A stretch of 64,000 nucleotides of DNA from Lolium rigidum (taxonomy: Eukaryota; Streptophyta; Magnoliopsida; Poales; Poaceae): contig NC_061510.1 in assembly GCF_022539505.1 (NCBI RefSeq), positions 270,577,687 through 270,641,686 of the forward strand. The letters are read 5' to 3'. Below, one piece after another: positions 44,697 through 55,849 of the stretch. A program made the position numbers and the translations under genes. Position 1 is the first letter of the stretch, and each line of letters opens with the position of its first letter. The notes below the pieces were generated by a model, which ran no database searches, was not told the DNA's origin, and was given only the letters and a program-made list of their open reading frames with translations.

Positions 44697-44880
44697 ATTT
44701 CTATATCTATTTGCTATTTTCCATTTCCATTTCTATTTCCATTTCTATTTCCATTTCTATTTCTATTTCCTATTTTCCATTTTTTCTATTTCTATTTTCC
44801 ATTTCTATTTCTATTTGCCATTTTTCATTTTTGTTTCTATTTGCTATTTTCTGGTTTTGTTTCTATTTTTATTTTCAAAT
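44697..44880. repeat. Pyrimidine-rich simple repeat (ATTTCTATTTCC)n
   Basis: About 180 bp of imperfect repeats of ATTTCT/ATTTCC with almost no G. The 154-codon frame across it (Phe/Ile/Ser-rich) is an artefact of the repeat. Confidence 0.9.
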
Positions 44881-44924
44881 TGCAACAACTAATTAGTAAA
44901 ATGCAAAAGAAAATTACCTAGTGG

Positions 44925-45290
44925 TGAGGCAGGGGCGGATCCGGGGAGGCGCGGGCGCGGCAGGGGCGGAGCAGGGGAGGCACGGCCGACGAGTAGCAGC
45001 CGGCAGCGCGGCAGAGGCGGAGCAGGGGAGGCACGGGGCGCGTCCGGCGAGCAGCACTAGCGTGGCAGGGGCGGAGGACCTGCCGCGGCGGCCGCGAGAA
45101 AAGCAGCAGGGGAGGCGGCGGCGGGGCGTGAGGTTGGGGGAGGCGGCGGCTGCGCGCGAGGTTGGAGGAGGCGGCGGCGGGGCGCGGGGTTGGGGGAGGC
45201 AGCGGTGGCGCGCGAGGTTGGTGGAGGCGATGGCGGAGCGCGAGGTTGGGGAGGGTTGTGGCGGCGCGCGGGGTTGGGGAGGCGTGTCTG
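44925..45290. repeat. G-rich degenerate minisatellite
   Basis: Repeated blocks of the form GGGGAGGCGGCGG and GCGCGAGGTTGG over ~360 bp, strongly G-rich on the plus strand. Frames through it (for example 44921-45322) are low-complexity Gly/Arg/Ala and not credible proteins. It lies in the 5' leader side of CACTA A. Confidence 0.75.
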
Positions 45291-45333
45291 TGAGCCGGAC
45301 TTGCTCCGGCTCGACCAGATAAGGCAGCCCTAG

Positions 45334-45362
45334 CTGTGTCGACGGCTAGGCCGTCGACACAG
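45334..45362. repeat. Perfect 29-bp palindrome, likely CACTA subterminal repeat
   Basis: Arms CTGTGTCGACGGC and GCCGTCGACACAG are perfectly complementary around the spacer TAG. GTCGACGGC-type palindromes are typical of CACTA subterminal regions, where the transposon's DNA-binding protein attaches. No CACTA terminus follows within 150 bp, so the end itself appears lost. Confidence 0.75.
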
Positions 45363-45506
45363 TTTTCTTTTTTTTTCTTTAAATGTTTTTTAATTTTTTC
45401 TCTTCAGGACTAAAATCAAGTAAAATATATTATTATAGGGAGACATACACATTTTGGGGCCAGTCCGACCTTTGGATGCTCGATTTCTGACGAAAACCTA
45501 ATTATG

Positions 45507-47447
45507 GCCGTACCGGGCGCGCGGTTGCACCCATCCGCCAATGCGCTAAACGGAAAACATTTAGCACATAAAATAACACGTCATAGACCTAAAAACATTT
45601 TTCCCGGCATTTATTGAGCGAAGGAAAGTGTGGCCCCAGTTCAAATCCGGTCAGTTTCCAGCGGATTCGGCGGGATACCGCAGGAAGCGGGGGGATCCCA
45701 GGTGGCTACCGCGCGCATATGGCATGTGATAGGTGGTGTGTAGGAGGTATCCTAACACTACACGGAGGTCTCGCGCAATACTGAAATGCGCACCATGTAG
45801 CTGCTTCCCAAAAAAAAGGCCTTCGGGAACCCCGAAAATGGAAACACCGTCGCCCGTGGGTCGGATTGGAAATCCGCGACCGGGGCCTTGCGTCCCATCC
45901 TAGGGCCCACGCACGTGCCAAATATGGCCTTGTTCCGACAAACTATGTGGTGCAACGAGCCGTTTCCTACTCATTTCCCCTAAAAGCCATAGAACTCCGC
46001 ACGTGATAGCCATGTTCGTGAAGGGTTTTTCAAGATAATTGCCGTATCCCAATTCCGTCTTTTGCAGTGGTTACTAGGACACATAAAATGACGCCACGCG
46101 GCTCCGCGCGATTTTATGACTTCGTTTACTTCGCCAACTGTGCAAAACGGGGCCACCGGGACATGCGGTATGGCCGTACCGGGCGCGCGGTTGCACCCGT
46201 CCGCCAATGCGCTAAACGGAAAACATTTAGCACATAAAATGACGCGTCATAGACCTAAAAACATTTTCCCGGCATTTATTGAGCGAACGAAAGTGTGGCC
46301 CCAGTTCAAATCCGGTCAGTTTCCAACGGATTCGGCGGGACACCGCAGGAAGCGCGGGGGGGGGGTCCCAGGTGGCTACCGCGCGCATATGGCATGTGAT
46401 AGGTGGTGCATAGGAGGTATCCTAACACTGCACGGAGGTCTCGCGCAATACTGAAATGCGCACCATGTAGCTGCTTCACAAAAAAAGGCCTTCGGGAACC
46501 CCGAAAATGGAAACACCATCGCCCGTGGGTCGGATTGGAAATCCGCGAACGAGGCCTTGCTTCCCATCCTAGGGCCCACGCATGTGCCAAATATGGCCTC
46601 GTTCCGACAAACTATGTGGTGCAACAGGCCGTTTCCTACTCATTTCCCCTAAAAGCCATAGAACTCCGCACGTGATAGCCCTGTTCGTGAAGGGTTTTTC
46701 AAGATAATTGTCGTATCCCAATTCCGTCTTTTGCAGTGGTTACTAGGACACATAAAATGACGCCACGCGGCTCTGCGCGATTTTATGACTTCGTTTACTT
46801 CGCTAACTGTGCAAAACGGGGCCGCTGGGACATGCGGTATGGCCGTACAGGGCGCGCGGTTGCACCCGTCCGCCTACGCGCTAAACGGAAATCATTTAGC
46901 ACATAAAATGACGCGTCATAGACCTAAAAACATTTTTCCTGGCATTTATTGAGCGAAGGAAAGTGTGGCCCCAGTTTAAATCCGGTCAGTTTCCAGCGGA
47001 TTCGGCGGGACACCGCATGAAGCGGGGGGGATCCCAGGTGGCTACCGCACACATATGGCATGTGATAGGTGGTGCGTAGGAGGTATCCTAACACTGCACG
47101 GAGGTCTCGCGCAATACTGAAATGCGCACCATGTAGCTGCTTCACAAAAAAAAGGCCTTCGGGAACCCCGAAAATGGAAACACCGTCGCCCGTGGGTCGG
47201 ATTGGAAATCCGCGACCGAGCCCTTGCTTCCCATCCTAGGGCCCACGCACGTTGCAAATATGGCCTCGTTCCGACAAAATATGTGGTGCAACGGGCCGTT
47301 TCCTACTCATTTCCCCTAAAAGCCATAGAACTCCGCACGTGATAGCCCTGTTCGTGAAGGGTTTTTCAAGATAATTGCCGTATCCCAATTTCGTCTTTTG
47401 TAATGGTTACTAGGACACATAAAATGACACGTCATAGACCTAAAAAC
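45507..47447. repeat. Tandem array of a ~667-bp unit, about 2.9 copies
   Basis: Units start GCCGTACCGGGCGCGCGG at 45507, 46173 and 46842 (666 and 669 bp). Copies look about 95% alike by eye. The third unit switches, within GACACATAAAATGAC, back to an early position of the unit and then stops at GACCTAAAAAC, directly before the 341-bp satellite. Minus-strand frames of 71-94 codons recur in each unit (ending in HMPYARGSH-like sequence) and are repeat-borne, not genes. I do not recognise the family. Confidence 0.92.
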
Positions 47448-47448
47448 T

Positions 47449-50400
47449 TAGGTTGGGCTTACTTTACCATAAAATAGGCTCCGTTTGAGCCGTACCAGGA
47501 GTTTGCACATACAGATCCAGGATTTTCACCAAGTGCTGGCCCATGTCTGCGAAAATCGTCAACGCCGGGTACATGCAAGGTTATCCAAACCCTACATCAC
47601 ACTTGTGCACATATGCTAGGGACATATGCAAGTTTTTAAGCGGTTCCGACGCTCCGGTGATCTGTATCTTCGGAAACCCTAGGGCGGGGACCCCGTAGAT
47701 CTACCCCTATAGCTTTCTCCGTGTGACGGTGTAACAATGTATTTTTTATTTGCTTTGGTTTGTTTAGGACATATGTACATGGAAACCATAGGTTGGGCTT
47801 ACTTTACCATAAAATAGGCTCCGTTTGAGCCGTACCAGGAGTTTGCACATACAGATCCTGGATTTTCACCAAGTGCTCGGGCCCATGTCTGCGAAAATCG
47901 TCAACGCCGGGTACATGCAAGGTTAGCCAAAACCTACATCACACTTGTGCACATATGCTAGGGACATATGCAAGTTTTTAAGCGGTTCCGACGCTCTGGT
48001 GATCTGTATCATCGGAAACCCTAGGGCGGGGACCCCGCAGATCTACCCCTATAGCTTTCTCCATGTGACGGTGTAACAATGTATTTTTTATTTGCTTTGG
48101 TTTTTTTAGGACATATGTACATGGAAACCATAGGTTGGGCTTACTTTACCATAAAATAGGCTCCGTTTGAGCCGGACCAGGAGTTTGCACATACAGATCC
48201 TGGATTTTCACCAAGTGCTGGGCCCATGTCTGCGAAAATCGTCAACGTCGGGTACATGCAAGGTTAGCCAAACCCTACATCACACTTGTGCACATATGCT
48301 AGGGACATATGCAAGTTTTTAAGCGGTTCCGACGCTCCGGTGATCTGTATCTTCGGAAACCCTAGGGCGGGGATCCCGCAGATCTACCCCTATAGCTTTC
48401 TCCGTGTGACGGTGTAACAATGGATTTTTTTATTTTCTTTGGTTTTTTTAGGACATATGTACATGGAAACCATAGGTTGGGCTTACTTTACCATAAAATA
48501 GGCTCCGTTTGAGCCGTACCAGGAGTTTGCACATAAAGATCCTGGATTTTCACCAAGTGTTGGGCCCATGTCTACGAAAATCTTCAACGCCGGGTACATG
48601 CAAGGTTAGCCAAACCATAAATCACACTTCTATACATATGCTAGGGACATATGCAAGTTTTTAAGCGGTTCCGACGCTCCGGTGATCTGTATCTTCGGAA
48701 ACCCTAGGGCGGGGACCCCGCGGATCTACCCCTATAGTTTTCTCCGTGTGACGGTGTAAAAATGGATTTTTTATTTTCTTTGGTTTTTTAGGACATATGT
48801 ACATGGAAACTATAGGTTGGGCTTACTTTACCATAAAATAGGCTCCGTTTGAGCCGTACCAGGAGTTTGCACATACAAATCCTGGATTTTCACCAAGTGC
48901 TGGGCCCATGTCTGCGAAAATCGTCAATGCCGGGTACATGCAAGGTTAGCCAAACCCTACATCACACTTGTGCACATATGCTAGGGACATATGCAAGTTT
49001 TTAAGCGGTTCCGACGCTCCGGTGATCTGTATCTTCGGAAACCCTAGGGCGGGGACCCCGCAGATCTACCCCTATAGCTTTCCCCGTGTGACGGTGTAAC
49101 AATGGATTTTTTTATTTTATTTGGTTTGTTTAGGACATATGTACATGGAAACCATAGGTTGGGCTTACTTTACCATAAAATAGGCTCTGTTTGAGCCGTA
49201 CCAGGAGTTTGCACATACAGATCCTGGATTTTCACCAAGTGCTGGCCCATGTCTGCGAAAATCGTCAAAGCCAGGTACATGAAAGGTTATCCAAACCCTA
49301 CATCACACTTGTGCACATATGCTAGGGACATATGCAAGTTTTTAAGCGGTTCGGACACTCCGGTGATCTGTATATTCGGAAACCCTAGGGCGGGGACCCC
49401 GCAGATCTACCCCTATAGCTTTCTCCGTGTGATGGTGTAACAATGGATTTTTTATTTGCTTTGGTTTGTTTAGGACATAGGTACATGGAAACCATAGTTT
49501 GGGCTTACTTTACCATAAAATAGGCTCCGTTTGAGCCGTACGGGAGTTTGCACATGCGATCCTGGATTTTCACCAAGTGCTTGGCCCATGTCCGCAAAAA
49601 TCGTCAACGCCGGGTACATGCAAGGTTAGCCAAACCCTACATCACACTTGTGCACATATGCTAGGGACATATGCAAGTTTTTAAGCGGTTCCGACGCTCC
49701 GGTGATTTGTATCTTCGGAAACTCTAGGGCTGGGACCCCGCAGATCTACCCCTATAGCTTTCTCCGTGTGACGGTGTAACAATGGATTTTTTTATTTGCT
49801 TTGGTTTGTTTAGGACATATGTACATGGAAACCATAGGTTGTGCTTACTTTACCATAAAATAGGCTCCGTTTGAGCCGTACCAGGAGTTTGCACATATAG
49901 ATCCTGGATTTTCACCAATTGCTGGGCCCATGTCTGCGAAAATCATCAACGCCGGGTACATGCAAGGTTAGCAAAAACCTACATCACACTTGTGCACATA
50001 TGCTAGGGACATATGCAAGTTTTTAAGCGGTTCCGACGCTCTGGTGATCTGTATCATCGGAAACCCTAGGGCGGGGACCCCGCGAGATCTACCCCTATAG
50101 ATTTCTCCATGTGACGGTGTAACAATGTATTTTTTATTTGCTTTGGTTTGTTTAGGACATATGTACATGGAAACCATAGGTTGGGCTTACTTTACCATAA
50201 AATAGGCTCCGTTTGAGCCGTACCAGGAGTTTGCACATACAGATCTTGGATTTTCACCAAGTGCTGGGCCCATGTCTGCGAAAATCGTCAACGCCGGGTA
50301 CATGCAAGGTTAGCCAAAACCTACATCACACTTGTGCACATATGCTAGGGACATATGCAAGTTTTTAAGCGGTTCCGACGCTCTGGTGATCTGTATCATC

Positions 50401-53400
50401 GGAAACCCTAGGGCGGGGACCCCGCAGATCTACCCCTATAGCTTTCTCCATGTGACGGTGTAACAATGTATTTTTTATTTTCTTTGGTCTATTTAGGACA
50501 TATGTACATTGAAACCATAGGCTGGGCTTACTTTACCATAAAATAGGCTCCGTTTGAGCCGTACCAGGAGTTTGCACATACAGATCCTGGATTTTCACCA
50601 AGTGCTGGGCCCATGTCTGCAAAAATCGTCAACGCCGGGTACATGCAAGGTTCGCCAAACCCTACATCACACTTGTGCACATATTCTAGGGACATATGCA
50701 AGTTTTTAAGCGGTTCCGACGCTCCGGTGATCTGTATCTTCGGAAACCCTAGGGCGGGGATCCCGCAGATCTACCCCTATAGCTTTCTCCGTGTGACGGT
50801 GTAACAATGGATTTTTTTATTTTCTTTGGTTTGTTTAGGACATATGTACATGGAAACCATAGGTTGGGCTTACTTTACCGTAAAATAGGCTCCGTTTGAG
50901 CCGTACCAGGAGTTTGCACATAAAGATCCTGGATTTTCACCAAGTGTTGGGCCCATGTCTACGAAAATCGTCAACGCCGGGTACATGCAAGGTTAGCCAA
51001 ACCCTAATTCACACTTGTGCACATATGCTAGGGACATATGCAAGTTTTTAAGCGGTTCCAACACTCCGGTGATCTGTATCTTCGGAAACCCTAGGGCGGG
51101 GACCCCGCAGATCTACCCCTATAGCTTTCTCCGTGTGACGGTGTAACAATGGATTTTTTTATTTTCTTTGGTTTTTTTAGGACATATGTACATGGAAACT
51201 ATAGGTTGGGCTTACTTTACCATAAAATAGGCTCCGTTTGAGCCGTACCAGGAGTTTGCACATACAGATCCTGGATTTTCACCAAGTGCTGGGCCCATGT
51301 CTGCGAAAATCGTCAATGCCGGGTACATGCAAGGTTAGCCAAACCCTACATCACACTTGTGCACATATGCTAGGGACATATGCAAGTTTTAAGCGGTTCC
51401 GACGCTCCGGTGATCTGTATCTTCGGAAACCCTAGGGCGGGGACCCCGCAGATCTACCCCTATAGCTTTCCCCGTGTGACGGTGTAACAATGGATTTTTT
51501 TATTTTATTTGGTTTGTTTAGGACATATGTACATGGAAACCATAGGTTGGGCCTACTTTACCATAAAATAGGCTCTGTTTGAGCCGTACCAGGAGTTTGC
51601 ACATACAGATCCTGGATTTTCACCAAGTGCTGGCCCATGTCTGCGAAAATCTTCAAAGCCGGGTACATGAAAGGTTATCCAAACCCTACATCACACTTGT
51701 GCACATATGCTAGGGACATATGCAAGTTTTTAAGCGGTTCCGACACTCCGGTGATCTGTATATTCGGAAACCCTAGGGCGGGGATCCCGCAGATCTACCC
51801 CTATAGCTTTCTCCGTGTGACGGTGTAACAATGGATTTTTTTATTTTCTTTGGTTTGTTTAGGACATATGTACATGGATACCATAGTTTGGGCTTACTTT
51901 ACCATAAAATAGGCTCCGTTTGAGCCGTACGGGAGTTTGCACATACAGATCCTGGATTTTCACCAAGTGCTGGCCCATGTACGCAAAAATCGTCAACGCC
52001 GTGTACACGCAAGGTTAGCCAAACCCTACATCACACTTGTGCACATATGCTAGGGACATATGCAAGTTTTTAAGCGGTTCCGACGCTCCGGTGATTTGTA
52101 TCTTCGGAAACTCTAGGGGTGGGACCCCGCAGATCTACCCCTATAGCTTTCTCCGTGTGACGGTGTAACAATGGATTTTTTTATTTGCTTTGGTTTGTTT
52201 AGGACATATGTACATGGAAACCATAGGTTGTGCTTACTTTACCATAAAATAGGCTCCGTTTCAGCCGTACCAGGAGTTTGCACATACAGATCCTGGATTT
52301 TCACCAAGTCTTTGGGCCCATGTCTGCGAAAATCGTCAACGCCGGGTACATGCAAGGTTAGCCAAACCCAACATCACACTTGTGCACATATGCTAGGGAC
52401 ATATGCAAGTTTTTAAGCGGTTCCGACGCTCCGGTGATCTGTATCTTCGGAAACCCTAGGGCGGGGACCCCGCAGATCTACCCCTATAGCTTTCCCCGTG
52501 TGACGGTGTAACAATGGATTTTTTTATTTGCTTTGGTTTGTTTAGGACATATGTACATGGAAACCATAGGTTGGGCTTACTTTACCATAAAATAGGCTCC
52601 GTTTGAGCCGTACCAGGAGTTTGCACATACAGATCCTGGATTTTCACCAAGTGATGGCCGATGTCTGCGAAAATCTTCAAAGCCGTGTACATGCAAGGTT
52701 AGCCAAACCCTACATCACACTTGTGCACATATGCTAGGGACATATGCAAGTTTTTAAGCGGTTCCGACGCTCCGGTGATCTGTATCTTCGGAAACCCTAG
52801 GGCGGGGACCCCGCAGATCTACCCCTATAGCTTTCTCCGTGTGATGGTGTAACAATGGATTTTTTATTTGCTTTGGTTTGTTTAGGACATATGTACATGG
52901 AAACTATAGGTTGGGTTTACTTTACCATAAAATAGGCTCCGTTTTAGCCGTACCGGGAGTTTGCACATACAGATCCTGGATTTTCACCAAGTGCTGGCCC
53001 ATGTCTGCGAAAATCGTCACCGCCGGGTACATGCAAGGTTAGCGAAACCCTACATCACACTTGTGCACATATTCCAGGGACATATGCAAGTTTTTAAGCG
53101 GTTCCGACGCTCCAGTGATTTGTATCTTCGGAAACCCTAGGGCGGGGACCCCGCAGATCTACCCCTATAGCTTTCTCCGTGTGACGGTGTAACAATGGAT
53201 TTTTTATTTGCTTTGGTTTGTTTAGGACATATGTACATGGAAACCATAGGTTGGGCTTACTTTACCATAAAATAGGCTATGTTTTATCTGTACCAGGAGT
53301 TTGCACATACAGATCCTGGATTTTCACCAAGTGCTGACCCATGTCTGCGAAAATCGTCAACGCCGGGTACATGCAAGGTTAGCCAAACCCTACATCACAC

Positions 53401-53633
53401 TTGTGCACATATGCTAGGGACATATGAAAGTTTTTAAGCGGTTCCGACGCTCCGGTGATCTGTATCTTCGGAAACCCTAGGGTGGGGACCCCGCAGATCT
53501 ACCCCTATAGCTTTCTCCGTGTGACGGTGTAACAATGGATTTTTTTATTTGCTTTGGTTTGTTTAGGACATATGTACATGGAAACCATAGGCTGGGCTTA
53601 CTTTACCATAAAATAGGCTCCGTTTTAGCCGTA
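47449..53633 (+). repeat. 341-bp satellite array, left block, about 18 units
   Basis: Units of 340-343 bp start at GGTTGGGCTTACTTTACC near 47451, 47791, 48133, 48475, 48815, 49157, 49497, 49837, 50179, 50520, 50862, 51204, 51545, 51886, 52226, 52569, 52909, 53249 and 53590 (partial). Each carries GCGGGG-A-CCCCGC, a 13-bp palindrome, and a TATGCTAGGGACATATGC stretch. Diagnostic variants recur every seventh unit. Frames of about 63 codons beginning MSAKIV appear in several units; they follow the repeat and are not independent genes. The array is cut at 53633 by a CACTA element. Confidence 0.95.
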
Positions 53634-53885
53634 CACTAGTAGGAAAAGCCTCATCAGTGGCACACGGAAATGAGATTACGTGGCACATGGGAGGTGCACC
53701 ACGAAATGTTGCCACAAAAATAAGGTTTACGTAGCGCACCGGGCCATGCGCCACGGAATTAAGGTTTACGTGGCGCACTTGCCTGCGGTGCGCCACAGAA
53801 ATAAGTAATTCTGTGGCGCATGTGATATAGCTGCGCCACAGAAATAGGTGCGCCACAGAATTATGTTTTGGCGCACCATAGAACA
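53634..53885. repeat. CACTA B terminus and subterminal repeats
   Basis: The terminus is followed by at least seven copies of the motif TGCGCCAC or its inverse GTGGCGCA in both orientations (53690-53880), often with ACAGAAAT beside them. Such short inverted/direct motifs are the usual binding sites of CACTA-encoded proteins. 53886-54137 is AT-rich and shows nothing else. Confidence 0.88.
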
Positions 53886-54137
53886 ATCTACAGGTATACT
53901 CGATTTTGTGCTCCCTGGTGTATTATACTGGTTTTATACTGGTTTTATACACCGTATACGGGTTATATACTAATATAATATAGACAGATATAATATGGAC
54001 ATATATAATCATCACATCATCATCACATTACTTAGAGCCCGATCGAGTTATACATATAGCTCCATACAACTCATAATCTATGCAAATTAATTAAGTTCAT
54101 CATCTCTAGATACAAATGAAGTGACATCGGCCGCCGC

Positions 54138-54373
54138 CTAAACTAGGATGAAATAGAGTACCGCCGCGACGGTGGTGAGCAAGAGCGAGAGCACAAGGAA
54201 GGTCTTCATCTTGCTCTTGTTCGCTTGGTGCTTCCTCTACTTGGCAACCGCCTCGTGTCTAGTCGGGTACCCTTTGTAGCAGTTGCCGCTGAACTTGTGC
54301 ACTGTTTCTTGCACTCCTCCCACTCCTCGTACACTCCCGGAACCCGCCCCTCGAACACGACGTAGCACGTCAT
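54138..54373 (-). pseudogene. Small viroplasmin/RNase H1-N-like protein with C-terminal membrane segment
   Basis: From ATG at 54373 the frame reads MTCYVVFEGRVPGVYEEWEE and CKKQ, then shifts by one base and continues VHKFSGNCYKGYPTRHEAV. This is the YVVF.GR.PGVY..W..C..QV..F.G..YKGY.T..EA pattern of the caulimovirus VI / RNase H1 N-terminal fold, a small domain that binds double-stranded or hybrid nucleic acid. After a TAG in place of the usual Trp and a basic stretch (RKHQANKSK), the C-terminus is a single hydrophobic helix (MKTFLVLSLLLTTVAA, then VLYFILV) ending at the stop. The total, about 79 codons, would be a tail-anchored protein. The frameshift and stop make this copy a pseudogene. 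It is the ORF nearest the 3' terminus of CACTA B. Confidence 0.7.
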
Positions 54374-54655
54374 CTCTATGGACACAAGGCATATTAGTAT
54401 ATAACGCAATGGAAAGAGTTAGAGGGTTCACATGCATACATATTCACAAGAATTAAAGCAAGGAAATAATAATAAACCTAAAAGACATATAGCATCGGTA
54501 TCACATAAGTAATATGGTTCAACGATAACGACTACAATAGCAATTGAAGTCCAACAACGACGACCACCGTTTCGAGCAAAATAAGCAAGTTTAGTTTACA
54601 ACACGGTACAAATTTTCCATCGATTCAAAGTAATGCTAGGCACACCGGCCTCGGT

Positions 54656-55811
54656 CAACGAGACGTCTTCTTGAGCGGCTCCGGGAACGGCTTGTACAAG
54701 TCCTTCGTCGTCCACGTCCTTCCATCACCCTTCCTATGTAGGCGTTCTTCGATATCCCTCTTAGACAACCCTCTGACTTGGTGTAAGAGCCCCGATGCGT
54801 TGGATACATCTTGTAAGATAATTTCTGAGAGCTTTACTTGGATGCGATGGAAGTCTTCTCTAAGATCATCATCATTGATTTGCCTCGACATTTTAATGGG
54901 GTCTCGCTTACTAGGTGGCAGATACATCATCTCTGCATCCTCGACAAACCCTTTAAGGTGATGGAGGACATAGAAGGCCTCCTTAATGCTGCCACCGTGG
55001 CTGCTTGATACAAGGGAAGTCGATCATGTGCTTGAACCCGAGCTTTTTAGTGTCCGGCCTGATATATTGCCCATTCTTGTCGAAGGTGCCTCCATTTTTG
55101 GAGTAGCCAAGAATAGCCTCATCGAGAACACCCCTTATTCTCTTGTAGTCTTTCTTCGTCGTCGTACTCGACGAGTCAAAATATTGGGCTAGTGACCACT
55201 TCGGATCTAGGATGATGAGTGTGCAGTATTTGTCCCTGCTCAACACATGCAATTGAAATGGAATGTTGGAAATGATCGGTAATGGAAGAAATATATAAGA
55301 AAGCATAAGTTACGACGGCCGTGAGCGGATGTGTACTTACTCGGGAAAGACGAGCGGGAAGAATGGTGTTTCTCTCTTTGTACATGAGAATGAAGTTACG
55401 GAGGTACCGCACCGCCTTGGTCCGTGTCCTTGAGCCATCCTCGGAGCCGGCTATCGCGCATGTAGTAGGGATCCGCTACCGCGATGTGGCGGGGTCTCTC
55501 TCTTTGATCTTCATCTGAAGATTGATCGCGTATAGGCGGACCAAGTTATAGTCGAGCCGTTTCGAGTGAAATAGATTGAAGACGTCCTCGAACGCTATGA
55601 AGAAGATATCCGTGGGGTCTTCATGGACGAAGTTCTGGTCGGACGGCACCTTGACCGATAACACCGGGTAATTTGGATCCTTTTCTTTAAGAAGGACGCT
55701 CTCTAGATAATTAATAGTGTGCTTGCAAAGGGAGCATTGGTCCACTTGCGAGGTGTTCCATGTCCGGAGGCGATATCGGTTTACCGGCTTCATGACACCG
55801 GGGCAAGCCAT
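54656..55811 (-). pseudogene. Ulp1-like (SUMO-protease fold) domain of CACTA B, catalytic residues changed
   Basis: Minus-strand exons carry the pattern of the C-terminal Ulp1-like domain of plant TNP2 elements: DIFFIAFEDVFNLFHSKRLD, YNLVRLYAINLQMKI, then DKYCTLIILDPKWSLAQYFD, KKDYKRIRGVLDEAILGY, KHMIDFPCIKQ and EAFYVLHHL in frames that shift near 55350 and 55000. A 106-bp intron (55235-55340; donor GTAAGT, acceptor GAGCAG) splits it. In active family members the first block before LIIL contains a His (HW) and the block near FYV contains a Cys (CGFYVC-like); here these positions read YC and EA. The Asp of YFDS is kept. So cleavage activity seems lost beyond the frameshifts. The tail ends KRDIEERLHRKG and WTTKDLYKPFPEPLKK. 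Confidence 0.75.
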
Positions 55812-55849
55812 CCGGTGTAGGTGGTACCATGTCGTCGGCCCGGATCCTC

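Larger units (their letters stand above)
29756..45400 (-). mobile_element. CACTA (En/Spm) transposon A, nested and truncated
   Basis: A minus-strand CACTA element of which about 5.7 kb of its own sequence remains: a 5' region with a palindromic subterminal repeat and a large inverted repeat (about 45400-44100), TNP2 transposase (44093 to about 38850), and a second ORF (38650 to 29756, split). Three insertions interrupt it: a solo LTR in TNP2, an 8.2 kb LTR element in ORF 2, and the gypsy-like element at its low-coordinate end. Neither terminal CACTA inverted repeat was found. The 3' end lies beyond the element at 28724-29755, and the 5' end near 45400 merges into other repeats. Confidence 0.88.

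Noticed and set aside
44432..45322. ORFs of 154 and 133 codons
   Set aside because: They are produced by a pyrimidine-rich simple repeat and a G-rich minisatellite.
45706..47257. Recurrent minus-strand ORFs of 65-94 codons
   Set aside because: They are copies of one frame in the 667-bp tandem unit, with frame changes between copies.
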